Below are positions 17,372 to 26,401 of a stretch of DNA of 41,561 nucleotides, piece after piece. Numbering within the stretch: position 1 is the stretch's first letter; every line of letters begins with the position of its first letter. The position numbers and the translations under genes are program-made. Source of the DNA: Bacteroidota bacterium (GTDB lineage Bacteria > Bacteroidota > Bacteroidia > Bacteroidales > JACABE01); contig JACABE010000033.1 in NCBI GenBank assembly GCA_013377005.1, positions 1 through 41,561 of the forward strand, written 5' to 3'. The notes under the pieces are model-generated. The model searched no databases and was not told the origin of the DNA. It saw nothing but the letters and a program-made list of their open reading frames with translations.

Positions 17372-18466
17372 ATGAAAATTATAATCAGCGGAGGAGGAAC
17401 AGGCGGGCATATTTATCCTGCTATTGCCATTGCAAATGCTTTAAAACAAAAAATTGAAGATGTTGATATTTTGTTTATTGGAGCAAAAGACAGAATGGAA
17501 ATGGAAAAAGTTCCTATTGCTGGCTATAAAATCAAAGGATTGTGGATTAGCGGATTGCAAAGAAGAATTACATTTAAGAATCTATTATTTCCTATAAAAG
17601 TAATTTCAAGTTTATTTCAGGCAAGAAAAATAATTGATAATTTCAAACCAGATGTTGTAGTTGGAGTAGGCGGATACGCAAGTGGTCCTACGCTCAGAGC
17701 TGCCACTTACAAAGGAATTCCAACATTAATTCAGGAACAAAACTCTTTTCCTGGAATTACAAATAAAATGTTGGCAGCTAAAGTTACCAAGATTTGTGTG
17801 GCTTATGATGGTATGGAAAAGTTTTTCCCAAAAGATAAAATTATTCTTACAGGCAACCCTGTTCGACAAAATATTATAGATATAACAATAACCAGAGAAC
17901 AAGCAGCTGATTTTTTTGGTAATGATGCTGCAAAAAAAACAGTCCTTGTAATAGGTGGCAGTTTAGGTGCAAGAACCATCAATGAAACCATTGAAAAGAT
18001 GGTTCAAAAATTTGTTGATACTGATGTTCAGTTGATATGGCAAACAGGCAAATATTACTTTTCTAAAGCTCAATTGACTACATCCAGGTTTAAAAAAGAA
18101 GGAATTAAATCGTATGATTTTATTAATCAGATGGATTATGCTTATGCAGCAGCAGATGTAATTATTTCACGAGCAGGTGCTATTGCTATTTCAGAGTTGT
18201 GTATTGTTGGAAAACCTGTAATTCTGATCCCTTCACCTAATGTAGCCGAAGATCACCAAACTAAAAATGCTATGGCTCTCGTTAATAGGAATGCAGCTAT
18301 TTTAGTAAGAGATATTGATGCGGAAGCTAATTTAAGTGAAAATTTATTTAATCTCTTATCAAATAATGATTTACAAAAGAATTTATCAACAAATATAAAG
18401 GAAATGGCATATTTAGATGCAACCCAAAAAATTGCAGATGTCGTAATAGAAATTGCAAATAAATGA
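17372..18466 (+). CDS. murG: UDP-N-acetylglucosamine--undecaprenyl-PP-MurNAc-pentapeptide transferase MurG
   Basis: Peripheral membrane GT-B glycosyltransferase (GT28) that converts lipid I to lipid II, 364 residues. The glycine-rich GGGTGGH is at 7-13, [10 protein letters not shown] near 99-108 and QEQNSFPG near 124-131. The UDP-GlcNAc site is in the C-terminal half, with GGSLGA (about 194-199), [12 protein letters not shown] (about 268-279) and [14 protein letters not shown] (about 288-301). Start ATG is 14 bases after ftsW. A 73-base gap, with no clear terminator, precedes murC. Confidence 0.97.
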   Translation: MKIIISGGGTGGHIYPAIAIANALKQKIEDVDILFIGAKDRMEMEKVPIAGYKIKGLWISGLQRRITFKNLLFPIKVISSLFQARKIIDNFKPDVVVGVGGYASGPTLRAATYKGIPTLIQEQNSFPGITNKMLAAKVTKICVAYDGMEKFFPKDKIILTGNPVRQNIIDITITREQAADFFGNDAAKKTVLVIGGSLGARTINETIEKMVQKFVDTDVQLIWQTGKYYFSKAQLTTSRFKKEGIKSYDFINQMDYAYAAADVIISRAGAIAISELCIVGKPVILIPSPNVAEDHQTKNAMALVNRNAAILVRDIDAEANLSENLFNLLSNNDLQKNLSTNIKEMAYLDATQKIADVVIEIANK

Positions 18467-18539
18467 GAATACACTGATAGAGTATTTAAAATTTGAAAAT
18501 TAAATTTTTAAAATCTAAAAAAGCATAGAAATATAATAT

Positions 18540-19892
18540 ATGAACGTTGGAAAGCAAAATATTATTTACTTTTTAGGAATTGGCGGCATTGGCATGAGTG
18601 CTTTGGCAAGGTATTACCATGCCAAAGGCGCTGAAATTTATGGATATGACAAAACCCCAACCCCACTTACCACACAACTCATAAATGAAGGTATGCATAT
18701 TCATTTTGAAGAAAATGTAAATAAAATTCCAAAAAATATTGATTTTGTGATATATACACCTGCCATTCCAAGCGAACATCAGGAATTTATTTATTTTCAG
18801 CAAAAAAAATTCAGTATTTACAAGCGTTCGCAGGTATTAGGTTTAATAACTCAAAACTCGAAAGGAATAGGAATTTCCGGAACACACGGAAAAACAACCA
18901 TCTCAACCATGACTGCACATTTACTAAAGCAATCAACAATTGATTGTAATGCATTCTTAGGTGGTATTTCCAAAAATTACAACAACAATTTATTATTGTC
19001 TGAAAAAAGTGAGTTTGTTGTGATTGAAGCCGATGAGTTTGACCGTTCATTTCTTCAATTACATCCGTATATTGCAGTAGTTAGTTCTATTGATGCCGAT
19101 CATTTAGATATCTATGGCGATAAAAATCAATTAAAATTATCATTTGAAGACTACATTTCACAAATCCAAAAAGGCGGAAAATTAATTGTAAAACATGGAC
19201 TTAATTTAAAAACACCTAAAGGTATTGATGTTTACACCTATTCTCTAAATGAAAAGGCTGATTTTTACGCAAATAATATTCAAATAAAAAACGGATACTA
19301 TTATTTTGATTTTGTTTATCCCGATGGTATTTTTAAAGAAATTAAAATGGGATATCCGGGTTTGCACAATATCGAAAATGCAATTGCAGCTATTTCCATA
19401 GCTTATATGACAGGGGTTAGCGAAAATGAAATACGGAATGCTGTAGCAAGTTTTGAAGGTGTAAATCGCAGATTCGATATTAGGATAAGAACAGAAAATT
19501 TGGTTTATATTGACGATTATGCCCATCACCCAGAAGAACTAAAAGCATGTATTAATTCTGTTCGTAACTTATTTAAAAATAAAAAAATAACAGGTATTTT
19601 TCAACCACATTTATTCAGTAGAACCAGAGATTTTGCCGATGAATTTGCTAAAAGTCTTGAATTATTAGACGAAGTAATATTGCTCGATATTTATCCTGCC
19701 AGAGAGCTTCCAATCGAAGGAATTACTTCCCAAATGCTACTAGATAAAATTAATATAAAAGAGAAATTTTTAATTCAAAAATCTGAAATTCTAAACTATA
19801 TAAAAACATGTAAGTTAGAAGTTTTGATAACATTAGGTGCCGGTGATATTGATCAATTAGTTGAACCCATTGAAAATATGATAAAGTCATGA
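18540..19892 (+). CDS. murC: UDP-N-acetylmuramate--L-alanine ligase MurC
   Basis: Cytoplasmic ligase that adds the first stem-peptide residue, L-alanine, to UDP-MurNAc, 450 residues. The N-terminal FLGIGGIGMSALA (about 11-23) is the MurC hallmark, the ATP loop is GTHGKTT at 114-120, and DDYAHHPEE (about 323-331) marks the C-terminal domain. Its TGA overlaps the ATG of ftsQ (ATGA), indicating translational coupling. Confidence 0.97.
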   Translation: MNVGKQNIIYFLGIGGIGMSALARYYHAKGAEIYGYDKTPTPLTTQLINEGMHIHFEENVNKIPKNIDFVIYTPAIPSEHQEFIYFQQKKFSIYKRSQVLGLITQNSKGIGISGTHGKTTISTMTAHLLKQSTIDCNAFLGGISKNYNNNLLLSEKSEFVVIEADEFDRSFLQLHPYIAVVSSIDADHLDIYGDKNQLKLSFEDYISQIQKGGKLIVKHGLNLKTPKGIDVYTYSLNEKADFYANNIQIKNGYYYFDFVYPDGIFKEIKMGYPGLHNIENAIAAISIAYMTGVSENEIRNAVASFEGVNRRFDIRIRTENLVYIDDYAHHPEELKACINSVRNLFKNKKITGIFQPHLFSRTRDFADEFAKSLELLDEVILLDIYPARELPIEGITSQMLLDKINIKEKFLIQKSEILNYIKTCKLEVLITLGAGDIDQLVEPIENMIKS

Positions 19893-20683
19893 AAAAAATA
19901 ATTATTATATCTATTTGGGCGCTTTTATCGATGGGCTTAATTGCTGGCTTAATCTTTTCTGGAATATTTCATCGAAATAGAATTTGTAAAGCAGTTGAAA
20001 TAAATGTGAATTATGCTGATGCAGACCCGTTTTTTACGTCAGATGACATTAGCACTTTTTTAATTCAAAAAAATGATACTATAAAAGGGAAAAAAATGTC
20101 GGAAATCAATGAAAATTTGATAGAGAATATTATCAAAGAAAACCCTTATGTATTGGATGCTAATGTTTTTACTTCGATGGATGGAATCTTAAAAATTAAT
20201 ATTACACAAAGAAAACCTATCGTTAGAATTATTAATAAATTAAACCAACATTTCTATTTAGATGATTTAGGAGTAAAAATGCCTATAAATAATAAATATC
20301 CTGCAAATATAGTAATAGCTACAGGAAATATTAATGCTTCATATTCCCTTTTTTCACCTGAAAATTTCGATCAACGAAATGATACTTTAAATTTAAAAAA
20401 AGATTCAGTTCTTTACAATATTTATAAAGTTACAAACTATATTAATAAAAATGCCTTCTTTAGAGCACAAATAGAGCAAATCTACATAAATGAAGAAAAG
20501 GAAATAGAATTAATACCTAAATTAGGTGAACAGATTATTATCTTTGGAAATGCAGAAAATGTTGAAGTAAAATTTAATAAGCTCTTGATTATTTATAAGG
20601 AAGCATTTAATAAGTTAGGATGGGATAAGTATAAATTAATAAATTTAACTTTTGAAAATCAAGTAGTATGTACTAAAAAATAA
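19889..20683 (+). CDS. ftsQ: Cell division protein FtsQ (DivIB-like)
   Basis: Bitopic divisome protein, 264 residues: a short cytoplasmic N-terminus, one membrane helix (about 4-26), a POTRA-like segment (about 33-105) ending with a conserved ITQRKPIVRI strand (about 111-120), and a beta domain (about 125-250). Sequence conservation is low, as normal for this family, but length, topology and place between murC and ftsA are diagnostic. It links FtsA/FtsZ at the cytoplasmic side to the FtsL-FtsWI synthase. Start overlaps the murC stop by 4 bases. Confidence 0.92.
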   Translation: MKKIIIISIWALLSMGLIAGLIFSGIFHRNRICKAVEINVNYADADPFFTSDDISTFLIQKNDTIKGKKMSEINENLIENIIKENPYVLDANVFTSMDGILKINITQRKPIVRIINKLNQHFYLDDLGVKMPINNKYPANIVIATGNINASYSLFSPENFDQRNDTLNLKKDSVLYNIYKVTNYINKNAFFRAQIEQIYINEEKEIELIPKLGEQIIIFGNAENVEVKFNKLLIIYKEAFNKLGWDKYKLINLTFENQVVCTKK

Positions 20684-20734
20684 TGTAAATTTGATTCTTG
20701 GAAATTTTAGAATTACAACAAAATAATTTAATAT

Positions 20735-22030
20735 ATGAGCGAAAGTGAAATTATTGTCGGCTTAGACATTGGTACAACCAAAATAGCTGTAATTATTGGC
20801 AGAAAAGACAGTCATGGGAAAATTGAAATATTGGGTTCTGGGAAAACCGATTCAATAGGAGTAATGAGGGGTTCTGTAATTAATATTGAGAAAACTGCTG
20901 AATCTATTCTGTCAGCAGTTCAGGAAGCAAGTTCATCATCAGGTGTTGAAGTGGGTGAGGTTTACGTGGGTATTGCAGGTCAACATATTAAGAGCTTACA
21001 ACAAAGAGGGAATATTATGAGAAATTCTGTAGAAGAAGAAGTTTCTCAAAAAGATCTAGATTTACTGGTTGAAAACATGCATAAATTGGTTATGAAACCA
21101 GGTGAAGAGATAATTGATGTAATTCCACAGGAATTTATCATTGATAATGAACCAGGTATTAAACAACCAATTGGAATGTCTGGAATTTGTCTTGAAGCAA
21201 ATTTTCATATTATTACAGGGCAAATAGCTTCAATAAAAAACATTATCAGAAGTGTTAAAAAAGCAAATTTAGAAGTTAAGGATTTAATTTTAGAACCTTT
21301 AGCATCTGCAGAAGCAGTATTGGATGAAAGAGAAAAAGAAGCTGGAGTTGCGTTAGTTGATATTGGTGGTGGTACAACTGATATTGCAATTTTTCAAGAT
21401 GGAATAATTCGTCATACTGCAGTTATTCCTTTAGGAGGCAATATTATCACAGAAGATGTAAAAGAAGGATGTACAATAATCAAAAGTCAGGCAGAAGCTT
21501 TGAAGACTAAATTTGGATCAGCTCTGGCAAGTGAAAACAAAGAGGAAGAAATAGTTGCAATTCCTGGTTTAAGAGGTCGTCAACCAAAAGAAATCTCACT
21601 TCACAATCTTGCTAATATAATTCAAGCCCGAATGGAAGAAATACTCGAACATGTTATATACGAAATCAAGAGTTCTGGATATGAAAAAAAATTAATTGCT
21701 GGAATTGTATTAACAGGAGGGGGGGCAATGTTAAAACATATTGCTCAGCTTTCTGAATTTATGACAGGAATGGATACTCGTATCGGTTATCCTAATGAAC
21801 ATCTATCAAGCAATTCTCCTGAAGAACTAGGACACCCAATATATTCTACAGGCGTTGGACTTGTAATCAAAGGTTTAGAAAGAACTGAAAAAGATATAGT
21901 TAGAGAAATCAAAAACCCGAAAAATTCTAAGAATTCTAAAAACTCAAAAACTCCGAAAATCCCTAAAATAGAATCAAATATTAGATTTCTTGATAAATTT
22001 AAAAAGTTCTTTGATGAAGACGTAAAGTAA
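20735..22030 (+). CDS. ftsA: Cell division protein FtsA
   Basis: Actin-like ATPase that anchors FtsZ filaments to the membrane, 431 residues. The phosphate-1 loop GLDIGTTK starts near residue 9, the 1C subdomain lies at about 85-165, phosphate-2 is DIGGGTTDIA (about 210-219), and LTGGGAML (about 327-334) is the adenosine motif. The C-terminus has a low-complexity KNS/KIP-rich stretch (about 394-412), then a short amphipathic segment (FLDKFKKFFDEDV) that should be the membrane-targeting helix. It is separated from ftsZ by 198 bases without a strong terminator. Confidence 0.96.
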   Translation: MSESEIIVGLDIGTTKIAVIIGRKDSHGKIEILGSGKTDSIGVMRGSVINIEKTAESILSAVQEASSSSGVEVGEVYVGIAGQHIKSLQQRGNIMRNSVEEEVSQKDLDLLVENMHKLVMKPGEEIIDVIPQEFIIDNEPGIKQPIGMSGICLEANFHIITGQIASIKNIIRSVKKANLEVKDLILEPLASAEAVLDEREKEAGVALVDIGGGTTDIAIFQDGIIRHTAVIPLGGNIITEDVKEGCTIIKSQAEALKTKFGSALASENKEEEIVAIPGLRGRQPKEISLHNLANIIQARMEEILEHVIYEIKSSGYEKKLIAGIVLTGGGAMLKHIAQLSEFMTGMDTRIGYPNEHLSSNSPEELGHPIYSTGVGLVIKGLERTEKDIVREIKNPKNSKNSKNSKTPKIPKIESNIRFLDKFKKFFDEDVK

Positions 22031-22228
22031 TTAACAATGAATTGTTGAATAATAATTAATATTATCGGGCTTTTCAATAGTTTTTTTTATAAATTTATCG
22101 TGAATTAAATTATTGTTCATTAAATATCTGATATTTTACAGAAGACTAAATCTCAGGAATATATAAAAAGTCAATTTCTATAAAAAAGATATAACGAATC
22201 TATAACATAGTAACAAAAAATAAATAGC

Positions 22229-23794
22229 ATGCTAAAAGTTGATTTGCCAAAAAATCAGTCATCAATAATTAAAGTTATTGGGGTTGGCGGTGGCGGAAGT
22301 AACGCCGTAAACTATATGTACAATCAAGGTATTAATGGCGTTGATTTCATAATCTGTAATACTGATTCACAGTCATTAGACGCAAGCCCAATTCCCACAA
22401 AAGTTCAGTTAGGGAAAGGTTTAGGTGCTGGTAACGTTCCTTCCGTTGCAAAAATTGCAGCAGAAGAAAAAGCTGATGAAATAAAAGCATTGCTAGAGAA
22501 AAATACGCAAATGCTATTTATAACTGCCGGTATGGGGGGAGGTACAGGAACTGGAGCTGCTCCAGTTATTGCTGCCATAGCTAAAGAAATTGAACTTTCT
22601 GATGATTTAGAAAATAAAATTTTAACTGTTGCTATTGTTACTTTGCCTTTTTCTTTCGAAGGTAGAAAACGAAAACTTCAAGCCGAAGAAGGCATCAAAG
22701 AACTTAGAAAACATGTAGATGCTATACTAATTATCAATAATGATAAATTAAGAGAGTTTGGAGATTTACCTCTTGACGAAGCTTTTGAAAAAGCCGATAA
22801 TATTCTAACAACAGCCGCAAAAGGTATAGCCGAAATTATTACTGTTAAGGCGTTTGTTAATATCGATTTTAGAGATGTTAATACTGTGATGAAACAAAGT
22901 GGTGTTGCTCTTATGGGCTCTGGTATTGCTGAAGGTGAAAACCGTGCTTATAAAGCTATTGAAATGGCTATCAACTCACCTCTTTTGAATGATAACAATA
23001 TTAAAGGAGCTAAAAATATTTTGTTATATTTTGCTTCCGGTAGCAGCAAGGCTACAATGGATGAAATAACTGAAATAACTGATTTTATTTTAAATGAAGC
23101 AGGGCAAGATGTTGATATAATTTGGGGAGCTGGAACCGATGACTCATTAGGTAACAATCTTTCTATCACACTAGTAGCTACAGGTTTTGATAAAAATCAT
23201 GAAATAGATTATGCTTCACCAAAAGTTCCTGAGAAAATAAAAATTCCTTTAGAAGTAGAAAAAGTTGATGTAGTTCAAGAAATTATTAAGATTGAAACTC
23301 CTCAAATTCAAGATGATATTTTTTTAAATGATATTAAAATAATTGAAAAAAAGGAAGAAACTAAAAACACTCCAATTTTTACTATTGAATCACCTAATTC
23401 TGCAATCAACTTTAAAATAAATAATTATCAAAATGAAGTTAAAAGCAATGAAGATGATCCTTATATAAAACCCAAGCAAGAAACTAAAACAGAAACTATT
23501 ATAAATCAAAAACCAGAAACATCTTTTAAAGAATCTGATTTGTCTGATACAGAGATAGATAAAAAATCTACTGAACGAATTCAAAGACTTAAGGATTTAA
23601 GTATGAAACTTAGAACACCTGAAGGTTTATCTGAACTGGAAAATTCTCCTGCCTATATTCGTAGAAATGTTGTTCTTAGTGATGTTACACCATCTTCTGA
23701 ATCGGAAATTTCTCGTTTTACACTTACTGAAAATGATGATAAAAAAGTGGAAATTAAATCAAATAATTCATTTTTACACGATAACGTAGATTAA
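22229..23794 (+). CDS. ftsZ: Cell division protein FtsZ
   Basis: Tubulin-like GTPase forming the Z ring, 521 residues. The N-terminal nucleotide site has GVGGGGSNAV (about 18-27), the tubulin signature is GGGTGTG at 103-109, and the synergy-loop region reads FVNIDFRDVNTVMKQSG (about 208-224). A long, poorly conserved linker (about 325-450) leads to a Bacteroidota-type C-terminal region with PAYIRRNVVL (about 474-483) and the terminal NSFLHDNVD. The long tail explains the length compared with E. coli FtsZ (383). Upstream gap of 198 bases may hold its own promoter, though I see no exact -7 box. The next gene starts 9 bases after the stop. Confidence 0.97.
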   Translation: MLKVDLPKNQSSIIKVIGVGGGGSNAVNYMYNQGINGVDFIICNTDSQSLDASPIPTKVQLGKGLGAGNVPSVAKIAAEEKADEIKALLEKNTQMLFITAGMGGGTGTGAAPVIAAIAKEIELSDDLENKILTVAIVTLPFSFEGRKRKLQAEEGIKELRKHVDAILIINNDKLREFGDLPLDEAFEKADNILTTAAKGIAEIITVKAFVNIDFRDVNTVMKQSGVALMGSGIAEGENRAYKAIEMAINSPLLNDNNIKGAKNILLYFASGSSKATMDEITEITDFILNEAGQDVDIIWGAGTDDSLGNNLSITLVATGFDKNHEIDYASPKVPEKIKIPLEVEKVDVVQEIIKIETPQIQDDIFLNDIKIIEKKEETKNTPIFTIESPNSAINFKINNYQNEVKSNEDDPYIKPKQETKTETIINQKPETSFKESDLSDTEIDKKSTERIQRLKDLSMKLRTPEGLSELENSPAYIRRNVVLSDVTPSSESEISRFTLTENDDKKVEIKSNNSFLHDNVD

Positions 23795-23803
23795 TATTAC
23801 ATT

Positions 23804-24259
23804 ATGAGTTTAGAAATTACCATAAATAACGATATTAAATCGGCAATGCTTGCCAAAGATAAAGATAAATTAGAAGCATTGCGAGCAGTTAAAGCAGCTT
23901 TACTTCTTATTAAAACAGGTAAAGACACAGCTACAACAGAAATTCCAGCAGAGGTTGAATTACAAACTTTGCAAAAACTTATCAAACAGAGAAAAGAAGC
24001 TGCAGAAATGTATAAATCGCAAAATCGCAAAGATTTATTTGATATTGAAATGTTTCAGGTTTCTATTATTGAAAAATATCTTCCCGAACAATTAAGCGAA
24101 GAAGAAATTAAAACCATAATTCAACAAATCATTACCGAAACAGGAGCTATTGGAATGAAAGATATGGGTAAAGTAATGGGGTTAGCAGGAAAACAATTAA
24201 TTGGAAAAGCCGATAACAAAATAGTGGCTGCTTTTGTAAAAGAGCTTTTAGCCATATAA
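23804..24259 (+). CDS. GatB/YqeY domain-containing protein
   Basis: Small cytoplasmic helical protein, 151 residues, of the YqeY family, which resembles the tail domain of GatB and the tRNA-binding region of amidotransferases. Typical segments are an N-terminal LKAAMLAKDK-like stretch (SAMLAKDKDKLEALRAVKAALL, about 12-33), ETLQKLIKQRKEA-like (about 54-66), YLPEQLSEEEI (about 88-98) and GMKDMGKVMG (about 118-127). Function is not established; a role in tRNA-dependent amidation is only suggested by the fold. It sits 9 bases after ftsZ, so it ends the dcw transcript, which terminates at the following hairpin. Confidence 0.92.
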   Translation: MSLEITINNDIKSAMLAKDKDKLEALRAVKAALLLIKTGKDTATTEIPAEVELQTLQKLIKQRKEAAEMYKSQNRKDLFDIEMFQVSIIEKYLPEQLSEEEIKTIIQQIITETGAIGMKDMGKVMGLAGKQLIGKADNKIVAAFVKELLAI

Positions 24260-24277
24260 AAACCAATTTTTATTTTA

Positions 24278-24316
24278 AAAATACCATTTATTGATTTTAA
24301 TAAATGGTATTTTTTT
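24278..24316 (+). terminator. Terminator at the end of the dcw operon
   Basis: Long AT-rich hairpin (AATACCATTTATT / AATAAATGGTATT) with a loop around 24293-24297, followed by a T-run, 19 bases after the YqeY-like stop codon. Confidence 0.8.
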
Positions 24317-24348
24317 TAATTATTCTACTAAAATGGCAAATAATTAAG

Positions 24349-24356
24349 TAAGTTTG
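24349..24356 (+). promoter_or_regulatory. Putative -7 box upstream of dgkA
   Basis: TAAGTTTG fits TAnnTTTG and lies 17 bases before the ATG at 24374, directly after the dcw terminator. No clear -33 element. Confidence 0.45.
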
Positions 24357-24373
24357 TTTTTTAATTATTTTAT

Positions 24374-24769
24374 ATGAATGCATTACAAAACAAAAAATCT
24401 TTTCAACTAAAAAATAGGTTAAAAAGCTTTATTTATGCGTTTAAAGGAGTTAAGTTTGTATTTTTATCACAACACAATATGTGGATACATATAGTTCTTG
24501 CTTTTATTGCTGTTACATTAGGATTTGTTCTCGGAATCAATATATTCGAATGGGTTGCAGTCATTTTCTCAATAGGCTTTGTACTAAGTATGGAAATTTT
24601 CAACTCAGCAATCGAAACTTTAGTTGATTTAACATCACCTAACTATAATGAAAAAGCTGGAAAAATAAAAGATATGGCAGCTGGAGCAGTTTTAATATCA
24701 GCGATTACAACTGCAATTATTGGAGCAATTATATTTATACCCAAAATTTTAAACTTTTTAAACTATTGA
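24374..24769 (+). CDS. Diacylglycerol/undecaprenol kinase family protein (DgkA-like)
   Basis: Small integral membrane kinase, 131 residues with three hydrophobic segments (about 40-57, 59-75, 99-122). The family motifs MEIFNSAIE (about 75-83, catalytic Glu) and KDMAAGAV (about 99-106) are intact. In Gram-positive bacteria this type phosphorylates undecaprenol, and in E. coli diacylglycerol. Next to the peptidoglycan cluster, undecaprenol recycling is attractive but unproven. The downstream kinase gene overlaps or abuts its end, so the two are likely cotranscribed. Confidence 0.92.
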   Translation: MNALQNKKSFQLKNRLKSFIYAFKGVKFVFLSQHNMWIHIVLAFIAVTLGFVLGINIFEWVAVIFSIGFVLSMEIFNSAIETLVDLTSPNYNEKAGKIKDMAAGAVLISAITTAIIGAIIFIPKILNFLNY

Positions 24770-24771
24770 AT

Positions 24772-25620
24772 ATGATATTAATCGCAGATAGCGGGTCTAC
24801 AAAAACTGATTGGTGTTTAATTACTCACGACAACGAAATCAGAAATTTCCAAACCATTGGCATGAATCCATATTTTATAGATTCTGAAGGAATAGAAAAT
24901 GAATTAGAAAAAAACCTATTGCCTTATGTAAATGTTCAGTTGATTAATAAAGTATTTTTTTATGGTTCGGGGTGCGGTAGTTTGCAAAAGAGAGATGTGA
25001 TACGTGAACCATTAGAAGGGTTTTTTAGACTTGCTAACGTAGAAGTAGAACATGATTTATTGGCTGCCGCTAGATCCTTGTGTGGAAATAAATATGGAAT
25101 TGCCTGTATTTTAGGAACTGGTTCAAACTCGTGCTTATATGATGGGAATAATATTCTTGAAAATGTTCCATCGGTAGGTTATTTTTTTGGTGACGAAGGT
25201 AGCGGTGCTTATCTTGGCAAAATGCTCATCAGTTCATACTTACGCGATGAGTTACCCGACGATATAAAGAAATTATTTGAAATTAAATATCAATATCGTT
25301 TCGACTATATTCTGAATGCAATCTATAAACAAGCATTTCCAAATCGTTTTTTAGCTTCGTTTTCAATGTTTTTGTCGGAACAAATTTCACACCCTTATGT
25401 TCATCAATTGGTTTACGATGCTTTCGATAAGTTTTTTTATTACCAAATTAGCCACTATACCGACTATAAAAATTATCAATTAAGTTGTACAGGATCTATA
25501 GGTTATCAATATAATGATATATTTTTGAAAGTTGCTGACAAATGGAAAATGAAAGTAAGTGAGATTTGTAAAACTCCGATGCAGGGATTAATTAACTACC
25601 ATAACAAAATTTCTATATAA
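24772..25620 (+). CDS. N-acetylglucosamine kinase-like ATPase (BadF/BadG/BcrA/BcrD family)
   Basis: Cytoplasmic ASKHA-fold sugar kinase, 282 residues. Phosphate-1 is ADSGSTKTDW (about 4-13), a central CILGTGSNSCLYDG (about 116-129) forms phosphate-2, and GDEGSGAYLGK (about 140-150) is the BadF/NAGK-type motif. Likely substrates are N-acetylglucosamine or another amino sugar, possibly for peptidoglycan recycling given its neighbours. The frame is open to a TTG at 24766 that overlaps the dgkA stop; the ATG at 24772 gives the conserved N-terminus and is preferred. It ends before a short relic-like stretch and a strong terminator. Confidence 0.85.
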   Translation: MILIADSGSTKTDWCLITHDNEIRNFQTIGMNPYFIDSEGIENELEKNLLPYVNVQLINKVFFYGSGCGSLQKRDVIREPLEGFFRLANVEVEHDLLAAARSLCGNKYGIACILGTGSNSCLYDGNNILENVPSVGYFFGDEGSGAYLGKMLISSYLRDELPDDIKKLFEIKYQYRFDYILNAIYKQAFPNRFLASFSMFLSEQISHPYVHQLVYDAFDKFFYYQISHYTDYKNYQLSCTGSIGYQYNDIFLKVADKWKMKVSEICKTPMQGLINYHNKISI

Positions 25621-25850
25621 GAAATAAAAGAATTATATCTGGACATTGAAATTATAATAGTATCTGAAACCGAAAATATCGAATTGGTAATTCTTCATTA
25701 CGAACTAAAGCAAATGACATCCTCTTAATGCCGATTGAATTATTTGATTTAGAAAACACCATTAAACAAAACATCCCAATATTTATAATTTTTTCAGATA
25801 TTTTTACCAACTATTTTTTGCCATTATATCTATCTTTTATTTTCTAAGGT
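25621..25850. other. Possible decayed coding stretch after the GlcNAc-kinase-like gene
   Basis: The kinase frame continues after its TAA for 35 codons (ending QMTSS and a stop near 25726). Another frame then runs from an ATG at about 25730 for 39 codons (MPIELFDLENT onward). Both look coding in composition, but I recognise no family. They could be a broken small gene or chance. Confidence 0.3.
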
Positions 25851-25851
25851 T

Positions 25852-25884
25852 AGAGGCTATCTGAACAGATAGCCTCTTTTTTAT
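25852..25884 (+). terminator. Strong intrinsic terminator after the GlcNAc-kinase-like gene
   Basis: Perfect 12-bp stem (AGAGGCTATCTG at 25852-25863, CAGATAGCCTCT at 25866-25877), a 2-base spacer in a tight loop, and a T-run. It ends at the 3' side of recX, which converges from the right. Confidence 0.85.
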
Positions 25885-25889
25885 TTTTA

Positions 25890-26387
25890 CTAAACTTCTT
25901 CATTTTTCAACATCTCTCTTATTAACTCTGGTTCAAAACCTTTTGAGATTGCAAAATTTGCGATTTTTGAAAACTTCTTATAGGTATTTTTCTCTTTTGT
26001 AATTGCTGTTTTCTTTTCAATGAGTTGTCTTAAAATTTCAATATATTCTTCATAATCTATAGATTCTAAAGCTTTCTTAATACAATACGGACTTATTTTT
26101 CGAAATTTAAGTTCATTTTTAATTTTAAGTTTTCCCCATTTTTTGATTCGAGATTTACCTCCAGCAAATAAGATTGCAAATCGTTCCTCATTGATGAAAT
26201 TTTGTTCTAATAAATCAACAATAACGTTTTCAACATCGTCGTGATGCAATCCCCAATCATATAATTTATTTCTAACTTCTTGTTGTGAGCGTTCCTGATA
26301 AGCACAATAGTTTTGCGCTTTTAAAAAAGCTGTCTTTCTATCGTAAATTTTCTTTTTTATATTTTCTTTTTCAATCAATCGTGACAA
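25890..26387 (-). CDS. recX: Regulatory protein RecX
   Basis: RecX-family modulator of RecA filaments, 165 residues, rich in Lys and helical throughout. Family features are an RSQQEVRNKLYDWGL segment (about 33-47), VENVIVDLLEQNFINEERFA (about 52-71) and GKLKIKNELKFRKIS (about 85-99), which are the three-helix repeats of RecX. recA is not adjacent. The ATG lies 14 bases after the mqnE stop, so recX is the distal gene of a mqnE-recX transcript. Family confidence is good despite low residue-level conservation. Confidence 0.88.
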   Translation of the reverse strand: MSRLIEKENIKKKIYDRKTAFLKAQNYCAYQERSQQEVRNKLYDWGLHHDDVENVIVDLLEQNFINEERFAILFAGGKSRIKKWGKLKIKNELKFRKISPYCIKKALESIDYEEYIEILRQLIEKKTAITKEKNTYKKFSKIANFAISKGFEPELIREMLKNEEV

Positions 26388-26401
26388 TTTTTTGAAATAG
26401 A

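Noticed and set aside
22031-22228. Regulatory RNA or riboswitch in the ftsA-ftsZ gap
   Set aside because: Only AT-rich sequence with no clear stem or -7 match; not supportable.
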